Origin: Elusimicrobiota bacterium
Lineage (GTDB): Bacteria > Elusimicrobiota > Elusimicrobia > Elusimicrobiales > UBA9959
Length of the DNA stretch: 53,342 nt
NCBI GenBank assembly: GCA_016207645.1
Contig: JACQPH010000034.1
Location: forward strand, 1 to 53,342
Direction of reading: 5' to 3'
Below are positions 19,404-29,725 of the stretch, one piece after another; position 1 is the stretch's first letter, and every line of letters starts with the position of its first letter. Made by a program: the position numbers and the translations under genes. The notes under the pieces were generated by a model that was not told the DNA's origin, searched no databases, and saw nothing but the letters and a program-made list of their open reading frames with translations.

Positions 19404-20779
19404 ACTACGCAGAAAGACTAGAGAACGTCACCGTGCTCGGAGCCTCCGGGAAAATGGGCAGCGGCATTCTGCTGCTGACCGCGATGGAGATGGCCGACCT
19501 CAGCCTGAAGCCGGAGAACAAGGACAGGCATTTCGTGCTCAACGCCCTGGACGTCTCCCACCAGGCGCTGGGCGGCCTGATGAAGTACCTGAAGGTCCAG
19601 GTGCAGAAAGCCGCGGAGAAGAAAATAGTGCAGTTGCGCAAGGTCTACGAGAGCCACGCCGACCTGATCGACAACAAAGACATAGTCGACCGCTACGTCT
19701 CCGACGTCTGCGCTTTGGTCCGGCCCACCACCACGCTTGAATCAGCCTACGGCTCCTCCCTCGTCTTCGAGGCCGTGATAGAGAACCCGGCGCTGAAGAT
19801 AAAGCTGTTCTCCCAGATCAACAAGAACAGCACGAAGGAACCCTGGTTCTTCACCAACACCTCCTCCATCCCGGTGCACGAGCTGGACGAGAAGGCCGGC
19901 CTGGGCGGCCGCCTGCTGGGCGTGCATTTCTACAATCCCCCCGCCATCCAGAAATTGGTGGAGCTGATCCGCGCCGCCTCCACGAAGGACGAGTTGGTGG
20001 AGTTCGCCCTAGCCTACGCCAAGAACCTGCGGAAGATCGTGGTCCCCTCCAACGACTTCGCCGGCTTCATCGGCAATGGCCATTTCATGCGCGACGCGCT
20101 GTACGGCATCTCCGAGGCGGAGCGCCTTTCCAAAGAGATGCCTTTCACGGAAGCCGTGTATACCGTGAACCGGGCCACGCAGGATTTCCTGCTCCGCCCG
20201 ATGGGCATTTTCCAACTGATCGACTATGTCGGCCTCGACGTCTGCCAGTACATCATGAGCGTTATGGCGGAGCGCTTGGGGACACCTAGCGGCAAGGTGT
20301 CCCCGGAAGTCCTGCACAGCCCGCTGCTGGACAGGCTGATAGCCGCCGGCGTCAAAGGCGGGCAGTTCTCCGACGGTTCGCAGAAGGACGGCTTCTTCAA
20401 GTACGAGAAGAACCGCCCCGCCGCCCTCTACGACCCGGAGACCAAGCAGTATGTCCCGGTCGCTTCTTTCCAGGCCGCCTGCGACGCGAAGATGGGGCCG
20501 CTCCCCGAGCCGGCGCTGAGCTGGAAGTCGATAATGAAGCATCCGAAGAAGGAAGCCGCCCTGGAGGAATTCTTCTCCAAGCTGGCTTCGATGGAAACCC
20601 CCGGCGCCGTGCTGGCCCGCCGCTACGGCGAGCGCTCCCTCGAGATCGGCCTGAAACTGGTCTCCGACAAAGTGGCCAACAGCGAGGAGGACGTGAACAC
20701 GGTCCTGCTTTCCGGTTTCTACCACGCCTACGGGCCTATCAACAAATACTTTAAGAAAGCAGCAAGGATCAAAGCATAA
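19400..20779 (+). CDS. 3-hydroxyacyl-CoA dehydrogenase
   Basis: VTVLGASGKMGSGI, FTNTSSIPVHEL, GVHFYNPPAIQKLVELIRA; ATGA overlap with the crotonase. Confidence 0.85.
   Translation: MNYAERLENVTVLGASGKMGSGILLLTAMEMADLSLKPENKDRHFVLNALDVSHQALGGLMKYLKVQVQKAAEKKIVQLRKVYESHADLIDNKDIVDRYVSDVCALVRPTTTLESAYGSSLVFEAVIENPALKIKLFSQINKNSTKEPWFFTNTSSIPVHELDEKAGLGGRLLGVHFYNPPAIQKLVELIRAASTKDELVEFALAYAKNLRKIVVPSNDFAGFIGNGHFMRDALYGISEAERLSKEMPFTEAVYTVNRATQDFLLRPMGIFQLIDYVGLDVCQYIMSVMAERLGTPSGKVSPEVLHSPLLDRLIAAGVKGGQFSDGSQKDGFFKYEKNRPAALYDPETKQYVPVASFQAACDAKMGPLPEPALSWKSIMKHPKKEAALEEFFSKLASMETPGAVLARRYGERSLEIGLKLVSDKVANSEEDVNTVLLSGFYHAYGPINKYFKKAARIKA
20278..20304. repeat. Perfect 10-bp inverted repeat inside a CDS
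   Basis: GGGGACACCT-AGCGGCA-AGGTGTCCCC. Confidence 0.9.
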
Positions 20780-20839
20780 GGATTAAGTAAAGGGAGGCAG
20801 GGAATTAAAAACTTAATCCTTACTACTTAATCCTTAATC
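20778..20839. repeat. Intergenic 7-mer array (CTTAATC/CTTACTA) with an inverted copy forming a hairpin
   Basis: CTTAATC CTTACTA CTTAATC CTTAATC at 20812-20839; AAGGATTAAGT (20778-20788) pairs with ACTTAATCCTT (20811-20821). Confidence 0.9.
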
Positions 20840-20853
20840 CTGGAGAAGGTAAA

Positions 20854-22098
20854 ATGAAAAAACTCAGAAAACGCATCTTCATGGCGGCCGGCTATAACAC
20901 TATCGCCCTGGGCAGCGGGCGCAAGGAATTCAACCCCAAGAAACCCAGGCCCGGTCTCGAGGAATATATAAAGGAAGCGGGCCAGGGCACGCTTAAGCAG
21001 GTCGGCGGCGCGGCCAATATCGACGAGGGCGTCATCGGGAATTTCATGGCCTCCAAGTTCAACAACCAGGGCAACCTGGCCGGCCTGATCCCGTTCATCG
21101 ACGAAGGCCTCAGATGGAAGCCCAGCTGCCGCGTGGAAGGCGCCTGCTGCTCCGGAGGGCTGGCCCTGGTCACCGCGATAAAATCGGTCCTGGCCGAAAC
21201 CGCCGACGCGGTCCTGGCTATGGGCGTGGAAGTGCAGAACACCGTGAAAGCGGTCTACGGCGCGGATATCCTGGCCGGCGCGGGCTGGAGCAAGGAGCGC
21301 AAGGCGGGGCACGCCTATTTCTTCCCCGGGAAGTTCAGCGATAGGGCCGGCGAGTATTTCAAGCAGTGCGGCCTGGAGCGCAGCCGCAAGGCGATGGCGC
21401 GCTGGTACAGGAACGCCGTCGAGAACGCCAGGCTGGTCCCCACCGCGCAGGAACACCACAATAAGCAGGAAGACCTGGAAGCGGCCGCGCTGTGCAAGCC
21501 CAACCCGAAGTCTTTCGTGGATAATCTCACCGTTTACGACTGTTCCAAGGTCTCCGACGGCGCGGCGTCCATCGCCGTCCTGTCCGAAGAAGGCCTGAAA
21601 AAGGCCGGCATAGATAAAAAAGACGCCATAGAGGTAGTCGGTTTCGGCCAGGTAGAGGCGGACCTGACCAAGCCCCCCGCCGACCTGACCAGGCTCGACA
21701 CCACCGAGGAGGCCGTAAAACAGGCGCTGGCTTCCGCCGGTATAACCGCGGCCGACCTCGGCACCGTGGAATGCCACGACTGCTTCACCATCACCGGCAT
21801 CCTGTCGGTGGAAGCCATCGGCCTGGCGAAGCATTGCGAAGGCGCGGATTTCGTCAGCGCCGGGCACACGGCCAGGGGCGGCAGAATACCTTTCAATACC
21901 ACGGGCGGGCTGGTAGGCTGGGGCCACCCGACGGGGGCCAGCGGCGTGCGCCAGGCCGTCACGATCTGGGAACAGCTCACAGGTAAGGCCGGGAAATGGC
22001 AGATAGAGCTCCCCAAAGACCGCCCCTACGCTTTATCGATAAGCATGGGCGGCAATGACAGGACGGTAGTGGCGATAGTCTACCGCCGCGCGGCGTAG
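20854..22098 (+). CDS. Thiolase family protein (SCP2-type-like)
   Basis: SCRVEGACCSGGLALVTA, GGLVGWGHPTGASGVRQ; C-terminal Cys motif replaced by SISMGGNDRTVVAI. Confidence 0.82.
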   Translation: MKKLRKRIFMAAGYNTIALGSGRKEFNPKKPRPGLEEYIKEAGQGTLKQVGGAANIDEGVIGNFMASKFNNQGNLAGLIPFIDEGLRWKPSCRVEGACCSGGLALVTAIKSVLAETADAVLAMGVEVQNTVKAVYGADILAGAGWSKERKAGHAYFFPGKFSDRAGEYFKQCGLERSRKAMARWYRNAVENARLVPTAQEHHNKQEDLEAAALCKPNPKSFVDNLTVYDCSKVSDGAASIAVLSEEGLKKAGIDKKDAIEVVGFGQVEADLTKPPADLTRLDTTEEAVKQALASAGITAADLGTVECHDCFTITGILSVEAIGLAKHCEGADFVSAGHTARGGRIPFNTTGGLVGWGHPTGASGVRQAVTIWEQLTGKAGKWQIELPKDRPYALSISMGGNDRTVVAIVYRRAA

Positions 22099-22179
22099 AT
22101 TCTGCCGCCGGGGTTTGCATTGGTACGGGCCGGGAGCCGCACCCATAATCGTTCCTCATTTTTGACGGGAGTAAAACTT

Positions 22180-23412
22180 ATGGCGGAGATTCAGAAAGGC
22201 AAGAGTCCATTCTATCCCGGGCAGCCGGTTCCCGGTGAACTATTCGTGGGCAGGGCGTCCCAGATCGAGAGAATTATGACCAGGGGCGTCGGGCAAGTGG
22301 CCGCCGGTAAACCGGTGGCGATCTTTATTCAGGGTGAGTATGGCATTGGAAAAAGTTCGATAGCGGGGTTCGTTCAGTGGATGGCGGAGCGGGAGCATGG
22401 TTTGCTGGGTCTCTACGCTCCCCTGGGCGGAGCCGCGACCCTCGATGATGTCGCGGCCGCCATTCTCAAGGCGACTGTCCAGGCCGGAGCCTATAACCCT
22501 AATATTTCCGAAAAGATCCGGGGGTTTCTCGGGAAGTATATCGGAGAGCAATCGTTTTTTGGCGTCAGGATCCACGCGGAGGCGTTGAAGAAGGACGCCC
22601 CGACGCTGGCCTCTCCGGCGGACCTTCTGCCCTTCTTCAGAGAAACCCTTGGCCGGACAAAGGATGCCGGCATAAAGGGGATTTTCCTGGTACTGGATGA
22701 AATCAACGGGATCACCGCCAACGCTCAATTCGCGCATTTTATCAAGGGACTTGTGGACACCAATGCCATGTCGAAAGAGCCTGTGCCCCTGTTGCTCATG
22801 TTGTGCGGTGTCGAGGATCGCCGCTATGAGATGATACAAAAGCATCAGCCGATCGACCGCATATTTGACGTCCTGCAGATCGAAGCAATGAGCCAGGCGG
22901 AGATGGAGGAGTTCTTCAGCAAGGCCTTTGAGTCCGTTCAAATGAAAATTGATAACGAGGCGATGAAATTCCTGACTCATTATTCGGCGGGCTTCCCTAA
23001 AATCATGCACCTGCTGGGCGACGCGGCCTATTGGATCGATAAGAACGGAACTGTAGATACGGACGACGCGCAGTCCGCAATACTTATCAGCGCGGAAGAA
23101 GTCGGAAAGAAGTATGTGGATCAGCAGGTCTTTAACGCTCTCCGGAGCGCCGAATACCGGTCAATTCTGGCGAAAATCGCCAAGATGGGGCCCGTGAACA
23201 TGAACTTCATCAAAAACGATGTTGCCAAGGGACTCACGGAGCCTGAAAAGAAAAAGTTCAACAACTTTCTTCAGAAGATGAAGAGACTCAACGTTATCCG
23301 CTCCGGAGATATCCAGGGCGAATATATCTTTAATATTAGAATGGTCCGCTTCTACATCTGGTTACAGGCGTCCAAACTAGAGAGCGGGAAATCCGGGATG
23401 GAGACCGCATGA
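22180..23412 (+). CDS. AAA/Orc1-like P-loop ATPase with C-terminal winged-helix-like region
   Basis: Walker A GEYGIGKSS, Walker B GIFLVLDE, FVGRASQIERI; ATG 22180 within ORF 22120-23412. Confidence 0.75.
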   Translation: MAEIQKGKSPFYPGQPVPGELFVGRASQIERIMTRGVGQVAAGKPVAIFIQGEYGIGKSSIAGFVQWMAEREHGLLGLYAPLGGAATLDDVAAAILKATVQAGAYNPNISEKIRGFLGKYIGEQSFFGVRIHAEALKKDAPTLASPADLLPFFRETLGRTKDAGIKGIFLVLDEINGITANAQFAHFIKGLVDTNAMSKEPVPLLLMLCGVEDRRYEMIQKHQPIDRIFDVLQIEAMSQAEMEEFFSKAFESVQMKIDNEAMKFLTHYSAGFPKIMHLLGDAAYWIDKNGTVDTDDAQSAILISAEEVGKKYVDQQVFNALRSAEYRSILAKIAKMGPVNMNFIKNDVAKGLTEPEKKKFNNFLQKMKRLNVIRSGDIQGEYIFNIRMVRFYIWLQASKLESGKSGMETA

Positions 23413-23436
23413 TCTTACACCAATCCGGGGGCTGCT

Positions 23437-25374
23437 ATGAACTGGCATTTAGCTGACGGTTTGATCATGGGGGCCGCGATACCGGCGGCCTTGTTCTTGT
23501 TCTCCCGGGCGGTGCTGCAGCGGTACCGCCTGCTGCGGGCCTGCGCCCCGGCACCGGACCCGATAACCGAGTACGGCACGCACCTGAAGGAAGTGCTGAC
23601 TATCTACCTGGAGCAGAAAAAACTTTTCCAGGACTTCAAGCCCGGCGTGATGCACGCTTTCATCTTCTGGGGCTTCCTCGTCCTCTCGCTGCGCACCGTC
23701 ACGCTGTTCGGCATGGCTTTCTACGGCTTCGATTTTTACCTGCCCGGCTTCGGCCCCGAAACCCTCGCCGGCCAAGGTCTTTCCCTGCTCAAGGACGGCG
23801 CGGTGGCGATAGTGACCCTGATGATCCTTTACGCCATGGCGCGGAGATATCTCATCAGGGTCCCCCGCCTGCTCAATACCCCGGACGCCCTGTTCGTGCT
23901 GCTGATGATACTCGGTCTGATGGTGACCGATTTCATCTTCGAAGCCGGCCTGCGCGGCTCGGCGCCCGCCTCCGTAGGCCACGCGGCCTTCCTGCTGCAC
24001 TGCCTCGGCATTCTGGTCTTCCTGGTCTATATACCGGCCGGGAAGCATATGCATATCCTCACTTCCGTCTTCAACGTCTATCTCCGGCCCCTGCACCGCA
24101 GCGGCCGGCTGACCAAGCTGCCGCTGGAGGACGAAACGGTGGAAGTCTTCGGCACCCCGAATATAGAGCACCTTTCCTGGAAGGAAGCGCTGGACCTCTA
24201 TACCTGCACCGAATGCGGCAGATGCACCGAGCAGTGCCCTGCCAGCCAGACCGATAAAAAACTTTCCCCCCGGGACGTGATAAAGAAGCAGAAGCTCTTC
24301 CTCGTGGACGATGAGGCCCCCCGCCTGCTCTCCGGCGACAAGACTAAGGCGCCGTCCAAAGAGCTGGTGCCGGACGTCGTAGCCGCCCAGGAGGCCTGGG
24401 ACTGCACCACCTGCCAGGCCTGCGAGCAGGCCTGCCCGCTGAATATCGCCCACGTGCAGCGGCTGAATTCGATGCGGCGGAGCGAAGTGCTGATGAAAGG
24501 AAAATTCCCGCCCGAGCTGAAACGCGTTTTCAAGGGCATGCAGACCAACGGCAACCCCTGGGGGATGGGCGCGGAAAAGAGGATGGACTGGGCGAAAGGG
24601 CTTGAGGTCCCGCTGCTGGAGAATAATCCCGGCGCGGAATACCTGCTGTACCTGGGCTGCAACGCGGCCTTCGACGACCGCGCGCAGAAGGTGAGCCGCG
24701 CCCTGGTAACGCTCCTTAAGGAACAGGGCGTCTCCTTCGCGGTGCTGGGCGAGAGCGAAACCTGCTGCGGCGAAACCGCCCGGCGGCTGGGCGAGGAGGC
24801 CCTGGGCCAAGAGCTGATCGGGGCCAATGTGGAGCTTTTCAAGGAGCTGAAGATCAAAAAGATCATCACGGTCTGCCCGCACTGCTACAATACTTTCAAG
24901 AACGAATATCCCGATTTCGGCGGCAACTACGAGGTCAAGCATCACACCCAGCTTATCTCTGAACTGATGGAAAGCGGCAAGCTGAAGCCCGGAGCCGATC
25001 CCGGCGGCCGCGCCGTCATCCACGACTCCTGCTATCTCGGCCGCGTCAACTCGGTGTACCGCCCCAGCCGCGACATCCTTAAAGGCATTCCGGGTCTGGA
25101 AGTCGTGGAGCACGAAAAGTCCGAAGAGTGCGGGCTCTGCTGCGGCGCCGGCGGCGGCCGGTTCTGGCTCGAGGAAGCCGAGCCGAGGATCAACCACCGC
25201 AGGGTGAAGCAATTGCTCGAGACAAAGCCTTCCGTGATAGCCGTTTCCTGCCCGTACTGCCTGAAGATGCTGGGCGACGCCGTCAAGGACCTCGGGGCCG
25301 CCGGAGTGGAAGTGCGCGACCTCGCCGAGATCGTAGGCGGGGCGCTTCCGGCCCCGAAGCAGGTCCCGCTGTGA
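23437..25374 (+). CDS. Membrane-bound (Fe-S)-binding oxidoreductase, EMO/FadF-like (NarI-like domain plus HdrD-like domain)
   Basis: N-terminal membrane helices; CTECGRCTEQCP, CTTCQACEQACP, CCG motifs CYLGRVN...ECGLCCGAGGGRFW. Confidence 0.82.
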   Translation: MNWHLADGLIMGAAIPAALFLFSRAVLQRYRLLRACAPAPDPITEYGTHLKEVLTIYLEQKKLFQDFKPGVMHAFIFWGFLVLSLRTVTLFGMAFYGFDFYLPGFGPETLAGQGLSLLKDGAVAIVTLMILYAMARRYLIRVPRLLNTPDALFVLLMILGLMVTDFIFEAGLRGSAPASVGHAAFLLHCLGILVFLVYIPAGKHMHILTSVFNVYLRPLHRSGRLTKLPLEDETVEVFGTPNIEHLSWKEALDLYTCTECGRCTEQCPASQTDKKLSPRDVIKKQKLFLVDDEAPRLLSGDKTKAPSKELVPDVVAAQEAWDCTTCQACEQACPLNIAHVQRLNSMRRSEVLMKGKFPPELKRVFKGMQTNGNPWGMGAEKRMDWAKGLEVPLLENNPGAEYLLYLGCNAAFDDRAQKVSRALVTLLKEQGVSFAVLGESETCCGETARRLGEEALGQELIGANVELFKELKIKKIITVCPHCYNTFKNEYPDFGGNYEVKHHTQLISELMESGKLKPGADPGGRAVIHDSCYLGRVNSVYRPSRDILKGIPGLEVVEHEKSEECGLCCGAGGGRFWLEEAEPRINHRRVKQLLETKPSVIAVSCPYCLKMLGDAVKDLGAAGVEVRDLAEIVGGALPAPKQVPL

Positions 25375-26312
25375 ACAGGGTGACCAAGCTTTTCGGCATC
25401 GACTATCCCATAATCCAGGCGGGCATGATCTGGTGCAGCGGCTGGGAGCTGGCCGCCGCCGTCAGCAATGCCGGCGGGCTGGGCCTTATCGGCGCCGGGT
25501 CCATGTCGCCGGTCCTGCTGCGCGCGCATATCCTGAAATGCAAAGAGACCACCGACAGACCTTTCGGGGTAAATATCCCGCTCCTGTATCCCTGCGTGGA
25601 ACAGACCATGCAGGTGATCGCGGACGAGGGCGTTAAAATAGTTTTCACTTCCGGCGGCAAGCCGGACCTGTGGACGTCTTTTCTCAAGGATAAAGGCATA
25701 AAGGTGGCGCACGTGGTGCCGGGGGCGAAATACGCGGCGAAGTGCGAAGCCGCCGGCGTGGACGCGGTGGTGGCCGAAGGCTTCGAGGCCGGCGGACACA
25801 ACGGGCGCGAAGAGACCACTACCCTCTGCCTTATCCCCAGGGTGCGCGAAACGGTGAAGATACCGCTGATAGCCGCCGGCGGCATCACCGGCGGCAGGGC
25901 CATGCTGGCGGCCATGGTGCTGGGCGCCGAGGGCGTCCAGCTCGGCACGCGGTTCGTGGCCAGCCTGGAATCCACGGCCCACATCGATTTCAAGCAGAAA
26001 GTGCTGGAATGCGCGGAGGGCGGCACCGTCCTCGCCCTGAAAAAGCTGGCGCCGGTCAGGCTGCTGAAGAATAAATTCTGCGCCGAAGTAATGGAGCTCG
26101 AAAGCCGCGGCGCGACCCCGGAGGAACTGTCCGCGCTGCTCGGCAAAGGCAGGGCCGGGAAAGGGATGTTCGAGGGCGATATGGAGAACGGCGAGCTGGA
26201 GATAGGCCAGGCCGCTTCCCTGGTGAAAGAGATCCTGCCCGCCGGAGACATAGTGCGGAAAGTCTGGAACGAGTACCTCCGGGCGGTGGAAGAGATAAAA
26301 CGGAACTGTTGA
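25371..26312 (+). CDS. Nitronate monooxygenase / 2-nitropropane dioxygenase-like flavoprotein
   Basis: GTG start overlapping upstream [47 protein letters not shown]. Confidence 0.8.
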   Translation: MNRVTKLFGIDYPIIQAGMIWCSGWELAAAVSNAGGLGLIGAGSMSPVLLRAHILKCKETTDRPFGVNIPLLYPCVEQTMQVIADEGVKIVFTSGGKPDLWTSFLKDKGIKVAHVVPGAKYAAKCEAAGVDAVVAEGFEAGGHNGREETTTLCLIPRVRETVKIPLIAAGGITGGRAMLAAMVLGAEGVQLGTRFVASLESTAHIDFKQKVLECAEGGTVLALKKLAPVRLLKNKFCAEVMELESRGATPEELSALLGKGRAGKGMFEGDMENGELEIGQAASLVKEILPAGDIVRKVWNEYLRAVEEIKRNC

Positions 26313-26356
26313 TAAGCGGCGGTGCGCCGGTTTTCCGGCCCGCCGCCATAAACGCA

Positions 26357-29300
26357 ATGAATACAGATAAAGTCTATAAACCCGGGAACCACATCAGGAT
26401 AGCCACCGCCACCTCCCTGTTCGACGGCCACGACGCCTCGATAAACGTGATGCGGCGGATCTTCCAGGCCAGCGGCGCCGAGGTCATACACCTCGGGCAT
26501 AACAGGTCGGTGGCCGAGATCGTGGCCTGCGCCATACAGGAAGACGTGCAGGCCGTGGCCATCACTTCCTACCAGGGCGGCCACCTGGAATCCTTCAAAT
26601 ATATGTACGACCTGCTCAAAAAGCAGGGCTGCGGGCATATCAAGATCATCGGCGGCGGCGGCGGGGTAATTTTGCCCGAGGAGATAAAGGAACTGCAGGC
26701 CTACGGCATAGCCCGGATCTACTCCCCCGACGACGGCCGCAGGCTGGGCCTGCAGGGGATGATCAACGAGACCCTGGCGCTCGCGGATTTTCCCACCGGC
26801 GGCGGGGCCGTCGCGGAGAAGGTCAGCAGCGAAGATTTCAGGTCGGTGGCTGTCGCTATTTCCGCAGTCGAGAACTACCCCGCGCGCTCGGCCGCACTGC
26901 TGAAAAAGCTAGCTAAAAAAGCCGCCACTAAAAAGGTCCCCGTCATCGGTTTTACCGGCACCGGCGGCGCGGGGAAGTCCTCGCTGGTGGACGAGGTCAT
27001 CCGGCGCTATCTAGCCGAATTCCCGGGCAAGAACATAGCGGTGCTCTCCGTGGACCCCTCCAAGCGCAGGTCGGGCGGCGCGCTGCTGGGCGACAGGATC
27101 AGGATGAACTCGGTCAGCAGCCCGCGGGTCTATATGCGCTCCATGGCCACCCGCCAGTCCAATATGGCCCTGTCGAAGTACGTAAAGGACGCGATCTGCG
27201 TAGTGAAAGCGGCCGGTTTCGACGCCGTGCTCCTGGAAAGCTCCGGCATCGGCCAGTCCGACACCGAGATCGTGGACCACAGCGACGTCTCCGTCTACGT
27301 CATGACCCCGGAATACGGGGCCGCCACCCAGCTGGAGAAGATAGACATGCTGGATTACGCCGACCTGGTGGCCATCAATAAATTCGAGAAGAAAGGCGCG
27401 CAGGACGCGCTGCGCGACGTCAGGAAGCAGTACGCCCGCAGCCGCCGCGACGAGCACGCGAAACCGGAGGACCTGCCGGTTTACGGCACCATAGCCTCCC
27501 AGTTCAACGACCAGGGCGTGGACCGGTTCTACTGCGCGCTGCTGCGGAAAGTGGCGAAAAAGACGGGCGCGGCTTTCAAAGGCAAAGCGGCCGGGACCTG
27601 CGGCCGGCAGGAGAAGATCCTGATCATCCCCCCCAACAGGGTCCGCTACCTCTCCGAGATAGCCGAAACCGTCCGGGATTACAATAGGCGGGCCGAGGAA
27701 CAGGCCGCCGTCGCCCAGCGGCTTTACTCCGTCCGGGAAACCATCAGGGCCCTGGAAAGCAAGTCCGCCGGCGCCGTTTTGCTGAAGCGCCTTGAGGCCG
27801 AATACAAGGAAACCGAACAGAAGCTCGAAGAGCACAGCAGGAAAGTGCTCGAGCACTGGGAGAAAAGGCTGGAAGCCTATAAAAAAGATTTTTTTGTTTT
27901 CCATGTGCGCGATAAAGAGATAAAGATAAAGACCCACGTCGAGTCGCTGTCTCATCTCCAGGTCCCGAAAATCTCCCTGCCCGCCTATAAGGCCTGGGGC
28001 GATATCCTGAAATGGAATCTGAAAGAGAACGTCCCCGGCGAATTTCCCTATGCCGCCGGCGTTTTCCCCTTCAAGCGCGAAGGCGAGGATCCCACCAGGA
28101 TGTTCGCAGGCGAAGGCGGGCCCGAGAGGACCAACAAGAGATTCCATTATGTCTCCAAGGCCCAGCCGGCCAGGCGCCTGTCCACGGCTTTCGACTCGGT
28201 CACCCTCTACGGCGCCGACCCCGACAGCCGCCCGGACATCTACGGGAAGATAGGTAATTCCGGGGTTTCCGTGGCCTGCCTCGACGACGCGAAGAAACTT
28301 TACTCCGGTTTCGATCTGGCCGACCCGCTGACCTCGGTCTCGATGACGATAAACGGCCCGGCCCCTATCATGACGGCCTATTTCATGAACGCGGCCATAG
28401 ACCAGCAATGCGAGCTCTATATCCGCGCCCACGGCCTGGAGAAAAGGACGCTTCGGACCATAGAAAAACTTTACAAGGAAAAAGGCACGGTCCGACCCTC
28501 CTACCACGGCAGGCTGCCCGACGGGAACGATGGGCTGGGCCTGATGCTGCTCGGCGTCACCGGCGACCAGATGCTGCCGCGCGACGTCTACGAGAAGATA
28601 AAAGCGGAGACGATGGCCAAGGTGCGCGGCACGGTGCAGTCCGACATCCTGAAGGAAGACCAGGCGCAGAACACCTGCATCTACTCCATAGATTTCTCGC
28701 TGAAGCTGATGGGCGACGTGCAGGCTTATTTCATAGACCACGGCATCCGGAATTTCTATTCCGTATCGATCTCCGGCTACCATATAGCCGAAGCGGGCGC
28801 CAATGCCATCAGCCAGCTGGCCTTCACCCTCGCCAACGGCTTCACCTACGTCGAATATTACGCTTCCCGCGGCATGGACATAGACAAGTTCGCCCCCAAC
28901 CTCTCCTTCTTCTTCTCGAACGGGATGGACCCGGAATTCTCGGTGATAGGCCGGGTGGCCAGGCTGATCTGGGCGAAAGCGATGAAGCACAAGTACAAGG
29001 CCAATTCCCTGTCCCAGAAACTGAAATACCATATCCAGACCTCGGGCCGCTCGCTGCATTCGCAGGAGATAGACTTCAACGACATCAGGACCACCCTGCA
29101 GGCCCTGTACGCTATCTACGACAACTGCAATTCGCTGCACACCAACGCCTACGACGAGGCCATCACCACGCCCACCGAGGAATCGGTGCGCCGCGCCATG
29201 GCCATCCAGCTGATCATCAACCGCGAGCTGGGCCTGGCCTTCAATCAGAACCCGCTGCAGGGTTCCTTCATCATCGAGGAGCTCACCGACCTGGTGGAAG

Positions 29301-29725
29301 AGGCCGTCCTCTCCGAATTCGTCAGGCTGAACGAGCGCGGCGGCGTGCTCGGCGCTATGGAGACCATGTACCAGCGCAGCAAGATCCAGGAAGAATCGCT
29401 TTACTACGAGACCCTGAAGCATGACGGCGCTCTCCCGATAGTCGGCGTGAACACCTTCCTTTCCTCCAAGGGCTCCCCCACCGTGACCCCCGGCGAGGTC
29501 ATCCGCTCCACCGAGCAGGAAAAGCAGAACCAGATAGCCTCGCTGAAGGCCCTGCATAAGACTTATGACAAGCAGGCTGCCGCCGCTCTCGGCGAGCTCA
29601 AGAAGAAGGCGCTGGGCGGGGACAATCTGTTCGAAAGCCTGATGGAAGCGTCGAAATACTGCTCGCTGGGACAGATCACCGGCGCTTTATTCGAAATAGG
29701 CGGGCAATACAGGCGGAGCATGTGA
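26357..29725 (+). CDS. icmF: Fused isobutyryl-CoA mutase-type acyl-CoA mutase (B12 domain, MeaB-like GTPase, mutase)
   Basis: [67 protein letters not shown], mutase domain [33 protein letters not shown]; about 1120 aa. Confidence 0.9.
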   Translation: MNTDKVYKPGNHIRIATATSLFDGHDASINVMRRIFQASGAEVIHLGHNRSVAEIVACAIQEDVQAVAITSYQGGHLESFKYMYDLLKKQGCGHIKIIGGGGGVILPEEIKELQAYGIARIYSPDDGRRLGLQGMINETLALADFPTGGGAVAEKVSSEDFRSVAVAISAVENYPARSAALLKKLAKKAATKKVPVIGFTGTGGAGKSSLVDEVIRRYLAEFPGKNIAVLSVDPSKRRSGGALLGDRIRMNSVSSPRVYMRSMATRQSNMALSKYVKDAICVVKAAGFDAVLLESSGIGQSDTEIVDHSDVSVYVMTPEYGAATQLEKIDMLDYADLVAINKFEKKGAQDALRDVRKQYARSRRDEHAKPEDLPVYGTIASQFNDQGVDRFYCALLRKVAKKTGAAFKGKAAGTCGRQEKILIIPPNRVRYLSEIAETVRDYNRRAEEQAAVAQRLYSVRETIRALESKSAGAVLLKRLEAEYKETEQKLEEHSRKVLEHWEKRLEAYKKDFFVFHVRDKEIKIKTHVESLSHLQVPKISLPAYKAWGDILKWNLKENVPGEFPYAAGVFPFKREGEDPTRMFAGEGGPERTNKRFHYVSKAQPARRLSTAFDSVTLYGADPDSRPDIYGKIGNSGVSVACLDDAKKLYSGFDLADPLTSVSMTINGPAPIMTAYFMNAAIDQQCELYIRAHGLEKRTLRTIEKLYKEKGTVRPSYHGRLPDGNDGLGLMLLGVTGDQMLPRDVYEKIKAETMAKVRGTVQSDILKEDQAQNTCIYSIDFSLKLMGDVQAYFIDHGIRNFYSVSISGYHIAEAGANAISQLAFTLANGFTYVEYYASRGMDIDKFAPNLSFFFSNGMDPEFSVIGRVARLIWAKAMKHKYKANSLSQKLKYHIQTSGRSLHSQEIDFNDIRTTLQALYAIYDNCNSLHTNAYDEAITTPTEESVRRAMAIQLIINRELGLAFNQNPLQGSFIIEELTDLVEEAVLSEFVRLNERGGVLGAMETMYQRSKIQEESLYYETLKHDGALPIVGVNTFLSSKGSPTVTPGEVIRSTEQEKQNQIASLKALHKTYDKQAAAALGELKKKALGGDNLFESLMEASKYCSLGQITGALFEIGGQYRRSM

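Noticed and set aside
27011-29557. 848-aa minus-strand ORF
   Set aside because: Antisense to icmF; no recognisable protein motifs.
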